A stretch of DNA of 50,630 nt from Actinoplanes cyaneus. Its GTDB lineage: Bacteria; Actinomycetota; Actinomycetes; Mycobacteriales; Micromonosporaceae. The notes under the pieces were generated by a model that worked only from the letters and a program-made list of their open reading frames with translations, had not been told where the DNA came from and searched no databases. A program made the translations under genes and the position numbers. This document shows positions 1 to 8,114 of this stretch, one piece after another. The stretch lies in assembly GCF_016862095.1 (NCBI RefSeq), contig NZ_BOMH01000026.1:1-50630 (forward strand), given 5' to 3'. Numbering within the stretch: the stretch's first letter is position 1; every line of letters starts with the position of its first letter.

Positions 1-211
1 CGACGGTCTGGACCACAGCGGACGTGGGACATGAAGATCTTGACGTTGATCTTCATGTCCCACGTCCGCGGGACGCAGAGGCGGCGGCGAGTGGCGTCGG
101 CGTCGGTATCGGTCCGGGCGTCGGCGACGCCTCTGCGTCCCGACGTGGCCGGCGTCGGCGAGTGCCTGGACCGTCGGTGAGGGTCGAGGCGTCGGCGGGG
201 GCGGGGGCGGC
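1..211. repeat. Nested palindromes downstream of the MFS gene
   Basis: No gene is seen here. Three inverted repeats can be read. Positions 18-39 pair perfectly with 48-69 (22 bp, 8-nt loop). Positions 69-83 pair perfectly with 128-142 (15 bp, 44-nt loop rich in GTCGG). Positions 1-8 (CGACGGTC) pair with 169-176, so the whole block could fold as one structure. The window starts inside or at the edge of it. It lies just past the stop of the leftward MFS gene and may act as a terminator or as a mobile palindromic element. The arms are not clearly related to the palindrome family near 38.5 kb. Confidence 0.6.
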
Positions 212-1693
212 TTACTTGTCGGCGTGGTGGAGGTGCGGGGTGGGGAGTTCGTCGGGCTCGGGGGGCAGGTCGGCGACGCCGGAGGCGACCGCCTGCTCGT
301 GGCGGCGGCGGGCGGAGGGGACAGCGAGTGCCGCCGCGACCGCGAGGACCGCTACGCCGGCGCAGGTCCAGAAGCCCATCGTGAACGCGTCGTCGGTGGG
401 CAGGCCCTGGGCGGTCGTGTTCGAGGTGATCACGGCGGCGACGACGGCCGTGCCGATGCTGCTGCCGATCGTGCGGGCGATGGTGTTGACGCTGGTGGCC
501 TCGCCGGTCTGGGACGTGGGGACGGCTTCGATGATCGCGTTGGACATGGCCGCGAAGGCCAGGCCGATGCCCGTGCCGGTGAGGACGCCGGAGGCCAGGA
601 CCTGCCAGATCTCGCCGTGCGCGACGGCGGGGAGGGCGAACGCGGCGACGACCGAGAGCGTGCCCAGGAACATCGGCAGTTTCGGGCCGAAGCGGCGGGA
701 CAGCAGGCCGGCGAGCGGGCCGAAGAAGACCATCATGACGACGGTCGGCAGCAGGAACAGGCCGGACTGGGAGACGGACTTGCCGAAGCCGTAACCGGTG
801 ACCGCGGGCAGCTGCAGCAGCGTCGGGACCAGCAGGAACGTGCCGAACATGGCGAAGCCGAGGATCATCGCGACCAGGTCGGTGGACCAGACGGCGCGCA
901 GTTTCATCAGGCGCATGTCGACGAGCGGCTCGGCAACCCGCAGCTCGGCGAGGACGAACGCGACGAGCAGCACCGCGCCGGCGATGAGCAGGCTGATCGT
1001 GCTCGCGGCGTCCCAGCCCCAGCTCTGGCCCTTGCTGATCGCGAGCAGCAGCGAGACGAGCGACACCGACAGCAGCACGGTGCCGATCACGTCGAGGCGG
1101 CCGGGTGTGCGGACCGGCGACTCGGGCATGCCGAAGATCGTGCCGAGCAGCGCGATCACGACCAGGACCAGCGGCAGCCAGAACAGCCAGTGCCAGGAGA
1201 GGTGCTCGACGATCGGGCCGGCGCCCACGATGCCGACACCCGCGCCGATGCCGAAGATCGCGGAGAGCAGGCCGACGACCACGCCGACCTTCTCCCGGGG
1301 CAGCTCGTCGCGGACGATGCCGATGGACAGCGGGAGGATCGCGCCGGCCGCGCCCTGCAGCACGCGGGCCACGATCAGGACGGACAGGTTCGGCGCGAGC
1401 GCGGCGAGCAGCGTGCCGGCGGCGAGGGTGGCGAGCACGCCGATGAGCACGCGGCGCTTGCCGGCCATGTCGCCGAGGCGGCCGAGGATCGGCGTGAGCA
1501 CGGAGGCGGCCAGCAGGTACGCCGTGATCACCCAGCTGCCGTCGGCGGCGGAGACGTGCAGGTCCCGGGCGATGGTCGACAGCGCGGGCGCGACCAGCGA
1601 CTGCAGGACGGCGAAGGCGAGGCCGCCGAGGGACAGGTAGAGCACGAGGAGCGTGGTGTGCACGCGGGGGCGCTGTTCGGTTGCTGTGGTCAC
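212..1693 (-). CDS. MFS transporter, DHA2 (EmrB/QacA-like) drug efflux family
   Basis: 493 residues, GTG start preceded by GGGAA. The protein is hydrophobic throughout, with about 14 predicted membrane segments, as expected for the DHA2 drug:H+ antiporters. An N-terminal motif-A loop (GRLGDMAGKRR, about residues 72-82) and a motif-C-like Gly-rich helix (GIGAGVGIVGAGP) are visible; these are the hallmarks of MFS drug exporters. The C-terminus is polar. It should export a small toxic compound across the plasma membrane. It is divergent from a TetR-type repressor gene, and two palindromes lie in the shared 94-nt promoter region, so repression released by the exported drug is the expected control. 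The substrate cannot be told from sequence. Confidence 0.9.
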   Translation of the reverse strand: MTTATEQRPRVHTTLLVLYLSLGGLAFAVLQSLVAPALSTIARDLHVSAADGSWVITAYLLAASVLTPILGRLGDMAGKRRVLIGVLATLAAGTLLAALAPNLSVLIVARVLQGAAGAILPLSIGIVRDELPREKVGVVVGLLSAIFGIGAGVGIVGAGPIVEHLSWHWLFWLPLVLVVIALLGTIFGMPESPVRTPGRLDVIGTVLLSVSLVSLLLAISKGQSWGWDAASTISLLIAGAVLLVAFVLAELRVAEPLVDMRLMKLRAVWSTDLVAMILGFAMFGTFLLVPTLLQLPAVTGYGFGKSVSQSGLFLLPTVVMMVFFGPLAGLLSRRFGPKLPMFLGTLSVVAAFALPAVAHGEIWQVLASGVLTGTGIGLAFAAMSNAIIEAVPTSQTGEATSVNTIARTIGSSIGTAVVAAVITSNTTAQGLPTDDAFTMGFWTCAGVAVLAVAAALAVPSARRRHEQAVASGVADLPPEPDELPTPHLHHADK

Positions 1694-1704
1694 GGAGTTC
1701 CCTT

Positions 1705-1720
1705 GTAAATCCTGGATTAC
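1705..1720. promoter_or_regulatory. Candidate TetR operator 1
   Basis: GTAAATCCTGGATTAC is an imperfect palindrome with half-site GTAATCC/GGATTAC and one extra A. It lies 12 nt upstream of the MFS start. A second copy of the same half-sites lies 49 nt away, next to the TetR gene. Confidence 0.6.
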
Positions 1721-1753
1721 TTCGACGGCCCCAGTATGGGACCGAACGGTTAA

Positions 1754-1769
1754 GTCATCCAGGGATTAC
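1754..1769. promoter_or_regulatory. Candidate TetR operator 2
   Basis: GTCATCCAGGGATTAC has the same half-sites as the palindrome at 1705-1720 (GTNATCC-NN-GGATTAC). It sits 18 nt upstream of the TetR start codon. The paired sites suggest that the repressor controls both itself and the MFS gene. Confidence 0.6.
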
Positions 1770-1787
1770 ATCAGTTACGGTGATCAC

Positions 1788-2327
1788 ATGAGACGTCGGG
1801 ACTCGGCCGCCACCAAGCAGCTCCTGCTGGACGCCGCGCGCCGGCGGTTCGCGACCGACGGGTACGCCGCGACGTTCATCCGGGACATCGCGACCGACGC
1901 CGGGGTGAACGTGGCGCTCATCGCGCGCTACTTCGGTAACAAGGAGGGGCTGTTCCGGGCGTGCCTGGCCGGCTCGGCGGACGAGCTGGAGCGCTCGGTG
2001 GCCGAGGACGTCACGCTGGAGCAGCTCGCCGCGGTGATGGCCCGGCACCTCACCGACGCGCGCAACGGTCAGTACCAGACCCGGATCATGATGCTGCTGC
2101 GGTCGTCCGGGGATCCGCGCGCCGAGGAGATCCGGATCGGGACGCTGCACTCGTTCGCGGAGCGGCTGGCGGCGCTCAGCGGAGCCCCGGTGCTGGACGC
2201 GCAGTTCGTGCTGGCCGCGACGCTGGGGCTGACGATCCTGCGGTCGGCGGGGGTGACTCCGCTGGCGGACGCGGATCAGGACGAGCTGACGCCGCGCCTG
2301 CAGCGGCTGATCACCGCGATGCTCTGA
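1788..2327 (+). CDS. TetR/AcrR family transcriptional regulator
   Basis: 179 residues from ATG 1788. The frame stays open upstream to 1653, but the family N-terminus begins here and the upstream part would run across the operator region. The N-terminal helix-turn-helix is typical: AARRRFATDGYAATFIRDIA, then a recognition helix around NVALIARYFGNKEGLF (residues about 45-60). The C-terminal two thirds is the variable ligand-binding domain. It is divergent from an MFS exporter, and the two matching palindromes between them support a local drug-responsive repressor. The inducer is unknown. Confidence 0.9.
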   Translation: MRRRDSAATKQLLLDAARRRFATDGYAATFIRDIATDAGVNVALIARYFGNKEGLFRACLAGSADELERSVAEDVTLEQLAAVMARHLTDARNGQYQTRIMMLLRSSGDPRAEEIRIGTLHSFAERLAALSGAPVLDAQFVLAATLGLTILRSAGVTPLADADQDELTPRLQRLITAML

Positions 2328-2348
2328 CCCGAGCGCCCGCGGGGCGGC

Positions 2349-2603
2349 TCACCAGGGCTTCCGGCTGCGGAACACCAGGACGATCATCACGGCCACCGCC
2401 ATCACGTTGATCGCCACGAGCACGGCGCGCGGCCCCAGGAACAGCCCGAGGAACGGCAGCGCCAGGAACGCTCCCGCAGCCAGCACCGGCACGGCCGGGA
2501 ACGGGCAGTCCGGCGCACGCATCCGCCGGGCGAAGGCCGGATCCGCGGCGCTGAGTCGCTGTTCGATGTCCGCGAGCACGCGACGGTCCCGCTCGTCCAG
2601 CAT
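2349..2603 (-). CDS. DUF3040 family membrane protein
   Basis: 84 residues. The N-terminus (LDERDRRVLADIEQRLSAAD) matches the DUF3040 pattern of a short amphipathic E/D/R-rich helix, and is followed by two hydrophobic segments (about residues 40-60 and 62-78) and a basic tail. DUF3040 proteins are small actinobacterial membrane proteins of unknown function. The ATG at 2603 is preferred because GGGGGG stands just upstream; the in-frame ATG at 2615 has no ribosome site. It converges on the TetR gene (21 nt gap) and is divergent from ctaD. Confidence 0.7.
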   Translation of the reverse strand: MLDERDRRVLADIEQRLSAADPAFARRMRAPDCPFPAVPVLAAGAFLALPFLGLFLGPRAVLVAINVMAVAVMIVLVFRSRKPW

Positions 2604-2717
2604 GCCGCCCCCCATTCGGACATAAGCGGAATAGCCGATCTGCCACGATTCAAAGCGTCAGAAGCCTATAACAGAGGGTGAGTAGTAGATCTCCGTTTGC
2701 CCAGCCGAGGAGTCTGG

Positions 2718-4490
2718 ATGACCACCGTCGCCCCGAGGCCTACCCCCACCCGGCCTCATCCGGTCCGCCGGCAGGTGAGAGGGTCGGCACTGGCCCGGAC
2801 CTTACGCACCACCGATGCGAAGCAGATCGGGATCATGTACATGGTCACCTCGATCATCTTCTACATCATCGGTGGCATCATGGCGCTGCTGATGCGCGCC
2901 GAACTCGCCCGGCCGGGCATGCAGATCCTGTCGCCGGAACAGTTCAACCAGCTCTTCACCATGCACGGCACGGCGATGCTGCTGTTCTTCGCGACGCCGA
3001 TCGTGTTCGCGTTCGGCAACTTCGTGGTGCCGATCCAGATCGGCGCGCCCGACGTCGCATTCCCGCGGCTGAACGCGTTCGCCTACTGGCTGTACCTGTT
3101 CGGCACGCTGACCGCGATGACCGGATTCGTGATGCCCGGCGGTGCGGCCGACTTCGGCTGGTTCGCCTACACCCCGCTCAGCGACTCGCTGCACTCGCCG
3201 GGCATCGGTGGAAACGCCTGGGTGGTCGGCCTGGCCATCTCCGGGCTCGGCACGATCCTCGGCTCGGTCAACCTGATCACCACGATCCTGACCCTGCGCG
3301 CGCCCGGGATGACCATGTTCCGGATGCCGATCATGGTGTGGAACATGCTGGTCACAGCACTGCTCGCGATCATGGTGTTCCCGTTCCTGGCGGCCGCGCT
3401 CTTCGCGCTCGCCGCCGACCGGGTGCTCGACGCGCACGTCTTCGACGTCCAGACCGGCGGCCCGATGCTGTGGCAGCATCTGTTCTGGTTCTTCGGGCAC
3501 CCCGAGGTCTACATCATCGCCCTGCCGTTCTTCGGCATCATCACCGAGGTCATCCCGGTCTTCAGCCGCAAACCGCTCTTCGGCTACAAGGGTCTGGTCG
3601 CCGCCACCATCGCGATCGCCGCGCTGTCGATGAGCGTCTGGGCCCATCACATGTACGCGACCGGTCAGGTGCTGCTGCCGTTCTTCAGCTTCATGACGTT
3701 CATGATCGGCGTGCCGACCGGTATGAAGTTCTTCACCTGGATCGGGACCATGTGGCGGGGCCAGATCAGTTTCGAGACACCGATGCTGTTCGCCATCGGA
3801 TTCCTGGTGACCTTCCTGTTCGGTGGCCTGTCCGGCATCATCCTGGCCTCGCCGCCGATGGACTTCCACGTCTCCGACTCGTACTTCGTGGTCGCCCACT
3901 TCCATTACGTGCTGTTCGGCACGATCGTGTTCGCGGTGTTCTCCGGCATCTACTTCTGGTTCCCCAAGATGTTCGGCCGGATGCTCGACGAACGCCTCGG
4001 CAAGATTCATTTCTGGCTGACGTTCATCGGGTTCCACACCACGTTCCTGGTGCAGCACTGGGTCGGCACCGAGGGCATGCCCCGCCGTTACGCCGACTAC
4101 CTGCCTACCGACGGTTTCACCACGCTGAACACCATCTCGTCGATCGGCTCGTTCATCCTCGGCGCGGCGACGCTGCCGTTCCTCTACAACGTCTGGAAGT
4201 CGTACAAGATCGGCACGCTCTGCACGGCGGACGACCCGTGGGGGCACGGCAACTCGCTGGAATGGGCCACGAGCAGCCCGCCGCCGCTGCGCAACTTCGA
4301 CAAGATGCCGCGGATCCGCTCCGAACGGCCCGCGTTCGACCTCAAGTTCCCGCATCTCGCGGCCGGCGAACAATCGCTTGCCGGTCCGCCCGAGGGCGGC
4401 GCACGGCCGCTCACCCGGGAATCGGACGGCGGGGCCACCTATGCCGAGGACATCGCGTCCGACCGCGATCGCAAGAAGAAGAAACGCTGA
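2718..4490 (+). CDS. ctaD: Cytochrome c oxidase subunit I (aa3-type)
   Basis: 590 residues, ATG 2718 with GAGGAG six bases upstream. It is the heme-copper oxidase catalytic subunit that reduces oxygen to water and pumps protons across the plasma membrane. All core ligands are visible: His83 (HGTAM, heme a), His261 with the cross-linked Tyr265 (WFFGHPEVYI, CuB), His310-His311 (WAHHMY, CuB), and His394 and His396 (HFHYVLFG, heme a3 and heme a). About 12 membrane segments are present, with a long polar C-terminus (after about residue 500) ending in a Lys/Arg cluster. The subunit II, III and IV genes are not adjacent, so this is a detached copy; a CtaG assembly factor is encoded 14 kb away. A strong intrinsic terminator follows. 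Confidence 0.97.
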   Translation: MTTVAPRPTPTRPHPVRRQVRGSALARTLRTTDAKQIGIMYMVTSIIFYIIGGIMALLMRAELARPGMQILSPEQFNQLFTMHGTAMLLFFATPIVFAFGNFVVPIQIGAPDVAFPRLNAFAYWLYLFGTLTAMTGFVMPGGAADFGWFAYTPLSDSLHSPGIGGNAWVVGLAISGLGTILGSVNLITTILTLRAPGMTMFRMPIMVWNMLVTALLAIMVFPFLAAALFALAADRVLDAHVFDVQTGGPMLWQHLFWFFGHPEVYIIALPFFGIITEVIPVFSRKPLFGYKGLVAATIAIAALSMSVWAHHMYATGQVLLPFFSFMTFMIGVPTGMKFFTWIGTMWRGQISFETPMLFAIGFLVTFLFGGLSGIILASPPMDFHVSDSYFVVAHFHYVLFGTIVFAVFSGIYFWFPKMFGRMLDERLGKIHFWLTFIGFHTTFLVQHWVGTEGMPRRYADYLPTDGFTTLNTISSIGSFILGAATLPFLYNVWKSYKIGTLCTADDPWGHGNSLEWATSSPPPLRNFDKMPRIRSERPAFDLKFPHLAAGEQSLAGPPEGGARPLTRESDGGATYAEDIASDRDRKKKKR

Positions 4491-4505
4491 CCATTCCGGC
4501 TCATT

Positions 4506-4545
4506 GCCGCCCACCCGCTTCCGGCGGGTGGGCGGCACTCTTTTC
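4506..4545 (+). terminator. Intrinsic terminator after ctaD
   Basis: Positions 4506-4518 pair perfectly with 4524-4536 (13 bp, arm GCCGCCCACCCGC, 5-nt loop), and a TTTT run follows at 4541-4544. It starts 15 nt past the ctaD stop codon. Confidence 0.9.
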
Positions 4546-4596
4546 TCACCGATTTGCGCGTACGCCATGAGCCGCCCGTTGGCGACGGCTCCGGGC

Positions 4597-5484
4597 TCAG
4601 GCGAAGGCGGCGACCTTCTCCGGGGTGACGATCCAGAGGATGCGCTCGATGCCGGTCTCGCCGGCGACCACCGTCATCACGCCCTGCAGGACGCCGTCGC
4701 GGCGCAGCACCGCCGAGGTCTCGCCGTTCGTCGTGACCCAGGAGACCTCGATGCCCTCCCAGTAATGGGTGGCCAGCGCGGCGAAGAACTTCGCGACCCG
4801 CTCGACGCCGACGACCGGGATCCGGGCGACCCGGAGAGCGCCGTTGCCGTCCGAGTAACTGGCGACATCCGCGGCGAAAAGGCGTTCCAGCGAGCCCAGG
4901 TCACCGGTGCGCGCGGCCGCCACGAACTTGGTGAGCAGGTCCTTCTGCGCCTCCGGGGCGACCCTGGCCTTCCGCTCGCCGGCGACGTGTTTGCGGGCGC
5001 GACTGACCAATTGCCGGACGGCCGGTTCCGTCGACTGGAGAATCTCGGCGATCTGCCCGTACGGATAGTCGAAAGCCTCTCGCAACACGTAGGCCGCGCG
5101 TTCGGCGGGCGTCAGTTTCTCCATCAGCAGCAGCGCCGCGAAAGCCAGCGCCTCCCCGCGCTCGGCGCCCAGATAAGGATCGGCGCTGGTGTCGACCGGC
5201 TCGGGAAGCCAAGGGCCGACGTAGGTCTCGCGGCGCACCCGGGCGGACTGCAACGCATTGATCGCCATGCGCGTCGTCGTGGTGGCCAGGAACGCCGCCG
5301 GATTCTCCACGGTGCCGCGATCGTAGGCCTGCCAGCGCAGCCACACGTCCTGCACCAGATCCTCGGCCTCGCTCGCGCTGCTCAGCATGCGATAGGCAAT
5401 GCCGAAAAGCCGTGGCCGCAGACTCATGAAGACGCGTGCCGCCTCGTCGAGATCCGCCGCGGCGCGCGTCGTGGAATCGGTCAC
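4597..5484 (-). CDS. ECF sigma factor, SigJ/ECF41 type with SnoaL-like C-terminus
   Basis: 295 residues, GTG start. Sigma-70 region 2 occupies about residues 15-85 (RPRLFGIAYRMLSSASEAED, then DLVQDVWLRW), and region 4 about 115-170 (LTPAERAAYVLREAFDYPYG). The motif YVGPWLPEPV between them is a hallmark of group ECF41. The C-terminal ~110 residues form the SnoaL-like domain that in ECF41 proteins regulates the factor in cis, in place of a separate anti-sigma factor. The usual DGGGK-type motif reads DGNGA here. ECF41 genes normally sit beside a carboxymuconolactone-decarboxylase-like or oxidoreductase gene; here the neighbour upstream on the same strand is an aminotransferase 84 nt away. Confidence 0.92.
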   Translation of the reverse strand: MTDSTTRAAADLDEAARVFMSLRPRLFGIAYRMLSSASEAEDLVQDVWLRWQAYDRGTVENPAAFLATTTTRMAINALQSARVRRETYVGPWLPEPVDTSADPYLGAERGEALAFAALLLMEKLTPAERAAYVLREAFDYPYGQIAEILQSTEPAVRQLVSRARKHVAGERKARVAPEAQKDLLTKFVAAARTGDLGSLERLFAADVASYSDGNGALRVARIPVVGVERVAKFFAALATHYWEGIEVSWVTTNGETSAVLRRDGVLQGVMTVVAGETGIERILWIVTPEKVAAFA

Positions 5485-5568
5485 CGCTGCCCCCGTTCAC
5501 CAGTTCCGCCGAGCCCATCGTGGCCGCATTCCTCCGATCGCACAGCGAATCGAGGCGCCTGTCACAGC

Positions 5569-6750
5569 TCAGACGGACACTTCTCGCACCAGCTTCGCGA
5601 TGCGGGACACGCCTTCGGCCAGATCGGAGTCGCTGAGCGCGTACGAGAATCGCAGGTAACCCGGCGTGCCGAACGCCTCCCCCGGCACCACGGCGACCTC
5701 CGCCTCGTCCAGGATGAACCCGGCCAGCTCCGCCGACGTCCGCGGGAGCCGGCCACGCCCGAGCAGGCCCCGCACCGGCGGGTAGACGTAGAACGCGCCC
5801 TGCGGCTCCGGGCAGACCACGCCGGGAATGTCGTTGAGCAGGCTGACAATCGTGCGGCGGCGCCGGTCGAACGCCGCGCGCATGCTCATTGCCGCGGACA
5901 AGTCACCGGTCACCGCGGCGAGCGCGGCAGCCTGTGCGACATTGCAGACATTCGACGTCAGGTGGGACTGCAGATTGAGCGCCGCGCCGATCACGTCCTT
6001 CGGGCCGGTCATCCAGCCGACCCGCCAGCCGGTCATCGCGAACGTCTTCGAGACGCCGCTGAGCACGATGGTCCGGTCGGCGAGCGCGGGCACCACGGCC
6101 GGCAGGGAATGGAACTGCGCGTCGCCGTACACCAAATGCTGATAGATCTCGTCGGTGACGACGAAAAGGTCGTGCTCGACGGCCCAATTGCCGATTTCTT
6201 CCAGCTGTTCGCGTGAATGGACGGCACCCGTCGGATTCGAGGGAGAACACATCACCAGAATCTTGGTACGCGAGGTTCGCGCGGCCTCGAGCTGCCCGGC
6301 GCTCACCAGATAGCCGGTCGACTCGTCGGTGTTCACCGCGACCGGGACACCACCGGCCAGTCGCACCGCCTCCGGATACGTCGTCCAGTAGGGAGCCGGG
6401 ACAAGCACCTCGTCGCCCGGGTCGAGAAGCGCGGCAAAAGCCTGGTAGACACCCTGCTTCCCGCCATTCGTGACAATGACCTGGGACGGCTCGATCGGAT
6501 GCCCGGAAACGCTCGCGACGGCCTCGCGCAGCACGGGCTGCCCGCCGGCCGGCGTGTACTTGTGCGAACGCGGGTCACGACACGCCGCGACGGCGGCCTC
6601 CACGATGTGCTCCGGCGTGGGGAAATCGGGCTCACCGGCCCCGAACCCGATGACCGGGCGGCCGGCGGCGCGCAAGGCCTTCGCCTTCGCGTCAACGGCC
6701 AGGGTTGCGGATTCCGCGATGCTGCTGATTCGGTCAGAAATACGGCGCAT
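5569..6750 (-). CDS. Pyridoxal phosphate aminotransferase, class I (aspartate aminotransferase family)
   Basis: 393 residues from ATG 6750, where the family N-terminus (MRRISDRISSIAESATLAVD) begins; an upstream in-frame ATG at 6792 adds a non-homologous stretch. The fold-type I core is complete: the substrate-side loop GAGEPDFPTP, the PLP phosphate region NGGKQGVYQA, the NPTG motif in CSPSNPTGAVHS, and the Schiff-base lysine in LSGVSKTFAMTGWRVGW. It should transfer the amino group of an amino acid (aspartate, or another) to 2-oxoglutarate in the cytoplasm. The ECF41 sigma gene follows on the same strand, and a LuxR-type gene is divergent upstream. Confidence 0.93.
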   Translation of the reverse strand: MRRISDRISSIAESATLAVDAKAKALRAAGRPVIGFGAGEPDFPTPEHIVEAAVAACRDPRSHKYTPAGGQPVLREAVASVSGHPIEPSQVIVTNGGKQGVYQAFAALLDPGDEVLVPAPYWTTYPEAVRLAGGVPVAVNTDESTGYLVSAGQLEAARTSRTKILVMCSPSNPTGAVHSREQLEEIGNWAVEHDLFVVTDEIYQHLVYGDAQFHSLPAVVPALADRTIVLSGVSKTFAMTGWRVGWMTGPKDVIGAALNLQSHLTSNVCNVAQAAALAAVTGDLSAAMSMRAAFDRRRRTIVSLLNDIPGVVCPEPQGAFYVYPPVRGLLGRGRLPRTSAELAGFILDEAEVAVVPGEAFGTPGYLRFSYALSDSDLAEGVSRIAKLVREVSV

Positions 6751-6854
6751 GAATGTGATCCTGCCAGCTCCCACGACGTACAGGAAAGTCAATAAAATCT
6801 TTTGAAAGGCCTTTCCGGTACGACAATATCCGCGGCCGCAGGGATAATGGGCCG

Positions 6855-8066
6855 GTGGAGATGCGCTTCGCCCGTGCCGAGGACGGCGTCACGATCGGCT
6901 ACCAGGTGTTCGGCCGGGGGCCGGTGCTGGTGTGGATGCCGTCGCTGAGCAACATCGCGGCGCAGTGGCGGATCCCGGCGTTGCGGGCGGCGTACGAGGC
7001 GCTCGCCCGGAACCTGACGATCGTGCTCTACGACGGCCGCGGGATGGGTGCGTCGGATCGGCGGATCGACCTCGGTGACCTCGGGGTGGACGCGCACCTG
7101 CGGGATCTGCGTGCCGTTCTGGATGACGCCGGCATCGGCAGCGCGTCCCTGCTGGGGTATTACCACGCGACGGCCACGGCGATCGCTTTCGCGGCGCGGG
7201 AACCGTCCCGGGCCGAGCGGCTGGTGCTGTTCGGGGGCGCCGCCCGGATGCGGGAGGCGATGCGGCCCGCACAGACCCAGGCGTTGTTGTCGCTGGTCCA
7301 GCAGGACTGGGGGCTGTTCGCGGACGCGGCGGCGACGGCCTGGCTCGGATGGGATGCCGCGACCTCGGGGCGGTGGACGGCCGAGGCATTCCGGACGGCG
7401 ACCTCCGCGGCGGTCGCCACGGCGTGGTTCTCGGCGGCCGAGGAGATCGACGTGACCGGCGAGATGTCGCGGGTCCGGGCGCCGTCCCTGGTGCTGCACC
7501 GGCAAGGGGAACAGCAGATTCCGGTGGAGGTGTTCCGGCGGCTCGCCGACGGGCTGCCGGGTGGGCGGCTGGTGGAGTTGCCCGGTTCGACGCCGACGCT
7601 GTTCATGGAGGACGCGGACCGGGACATCCGGCTGGTGACCGATTTCGTCACCTCCGGGCGCTTGCCGGACGCCGGGTCGGCATCCTGGTCCGGCGAGCTG
7701 GGGCCGGACGCCGGTCCGGCATCACGCACCGGCGAGCGCTTGCCCGACGCCGATCAGGCATTCCACTCCGGTGAGCGCCTCGCCGATGCCGGTTCGGCAT
7801 CACGCACCGGCGGGCGCTCGCCGGGCGCCGGGATGGGAGCCCGCACCGGCGTGCCGCGGGACGGGCTCACCGCTCGTGAGTCCGACGTGCTCGCGCTGGT
7901 CTCTGCCGGGGACTCGAACACCGAGATCGCGCGGCAGCTCGGGATTGCGGTGCACACCGTCGAGCGGCACCTCAGCAACCTGTACCGCAAGATCGGGGCG
8001 CGTGGCCGGGCCGACGCGGTCGCCTACGCGATGCGGCGCATGACGGAGAACCGCCAGTCCGGATGA
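6855..8066 (+). CDS. Alpha/beta-hydrolase-fold sensor fused to LuxR-type HTH, catalytic residues lost
   Basis: 403 residues from GTG 6855 (ATG 6861 is also possible). Residues about 5-265 are an alpha/beta-hydrolase fold (oxyanion region, DGRGMGAS turn, strand-helix SLLGYYHATA). The nucleophile elbow, normally G-x-S-x-G, reads GYYHA. The segment that normally carries the catalytic His reads PGSTPTLF. The domain is therefore probably a ligand-binding sensor rather than an enzyme. Residues 267-330 are five imperfect 12-13-residue repeats of the form [S/T]GERLPDAGSAS. Residues about 336-395 are a LuxR HTH (LTARESDVLALV, then NTEIARQLGIAVHTVERHL). Related hydrolase-LuxR fusions are known in actinobacteria; the repeat linker is unusual. 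Confidence 0.88.
   Translation: MEMRFARAEDGVTIGYQVFGRGPVLVWMPSLSNIAAQWRIPALRAAYEALARNLTIVLYDGRGMGASDRRIDLGDLGVDAHLRDLRAVLDDAGIGSASLLGYYHATATAIAFAAREPSRAERLVLFGGAARMREAMRPAQTQALLSLVQQDWGLFADAAATAWLGWDAATSGRWTAEAFRTATSAAVATAWFSAAEEIDVTGEMSRVRAPSLVLHRQGEQQIPVEVFRRLADGLPGGRLVELPGSTPTLFMEDADRDIRLVTDFVTSGRLPDAGSASWSGELGPDAGPASRTGERLPDADQAFHSGERLADAGSASRTGGRSPGAGMGARTGVPRDGLTARESDVLALVSAGDSNTEIARQLGIAVHTVERHLSNLYRKIGARGRADAVAYAMRRMTENRQSG
7653..7844 (+). repeat. In-frame 36/39-nt tandem repeats encoding the linker
   Basis: Five units at 7653-7688 (36 nt), 7689-7727, 7728-7766, 7767-7805 and 7806-7844 (39 nt each), followed by a partial sixth (ACCGGC). Each encodes [S/T]-G-x-x-L-x-D-A-x-x-A-x-x. The units are diverged but clearly related (for example the recurring GGCATCACGCACCGGCG), which points to an expanded linker between the sensor and the DNA-binding domain. 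Confidence 0.9.
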
Positions 8067-8114
8067 CGGATCTCCTGGATGTGCCGGGGCCCGCGGCGGC
8101 GCACGATTCCGGGT

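Noticed and set aside
6806..6816. AAAGGCCTTT palindrome as an operator of the LuxR-type gene
   Set aside because: Only a short palindrome in an AT-rich spot; no second site and no family motif to support it.
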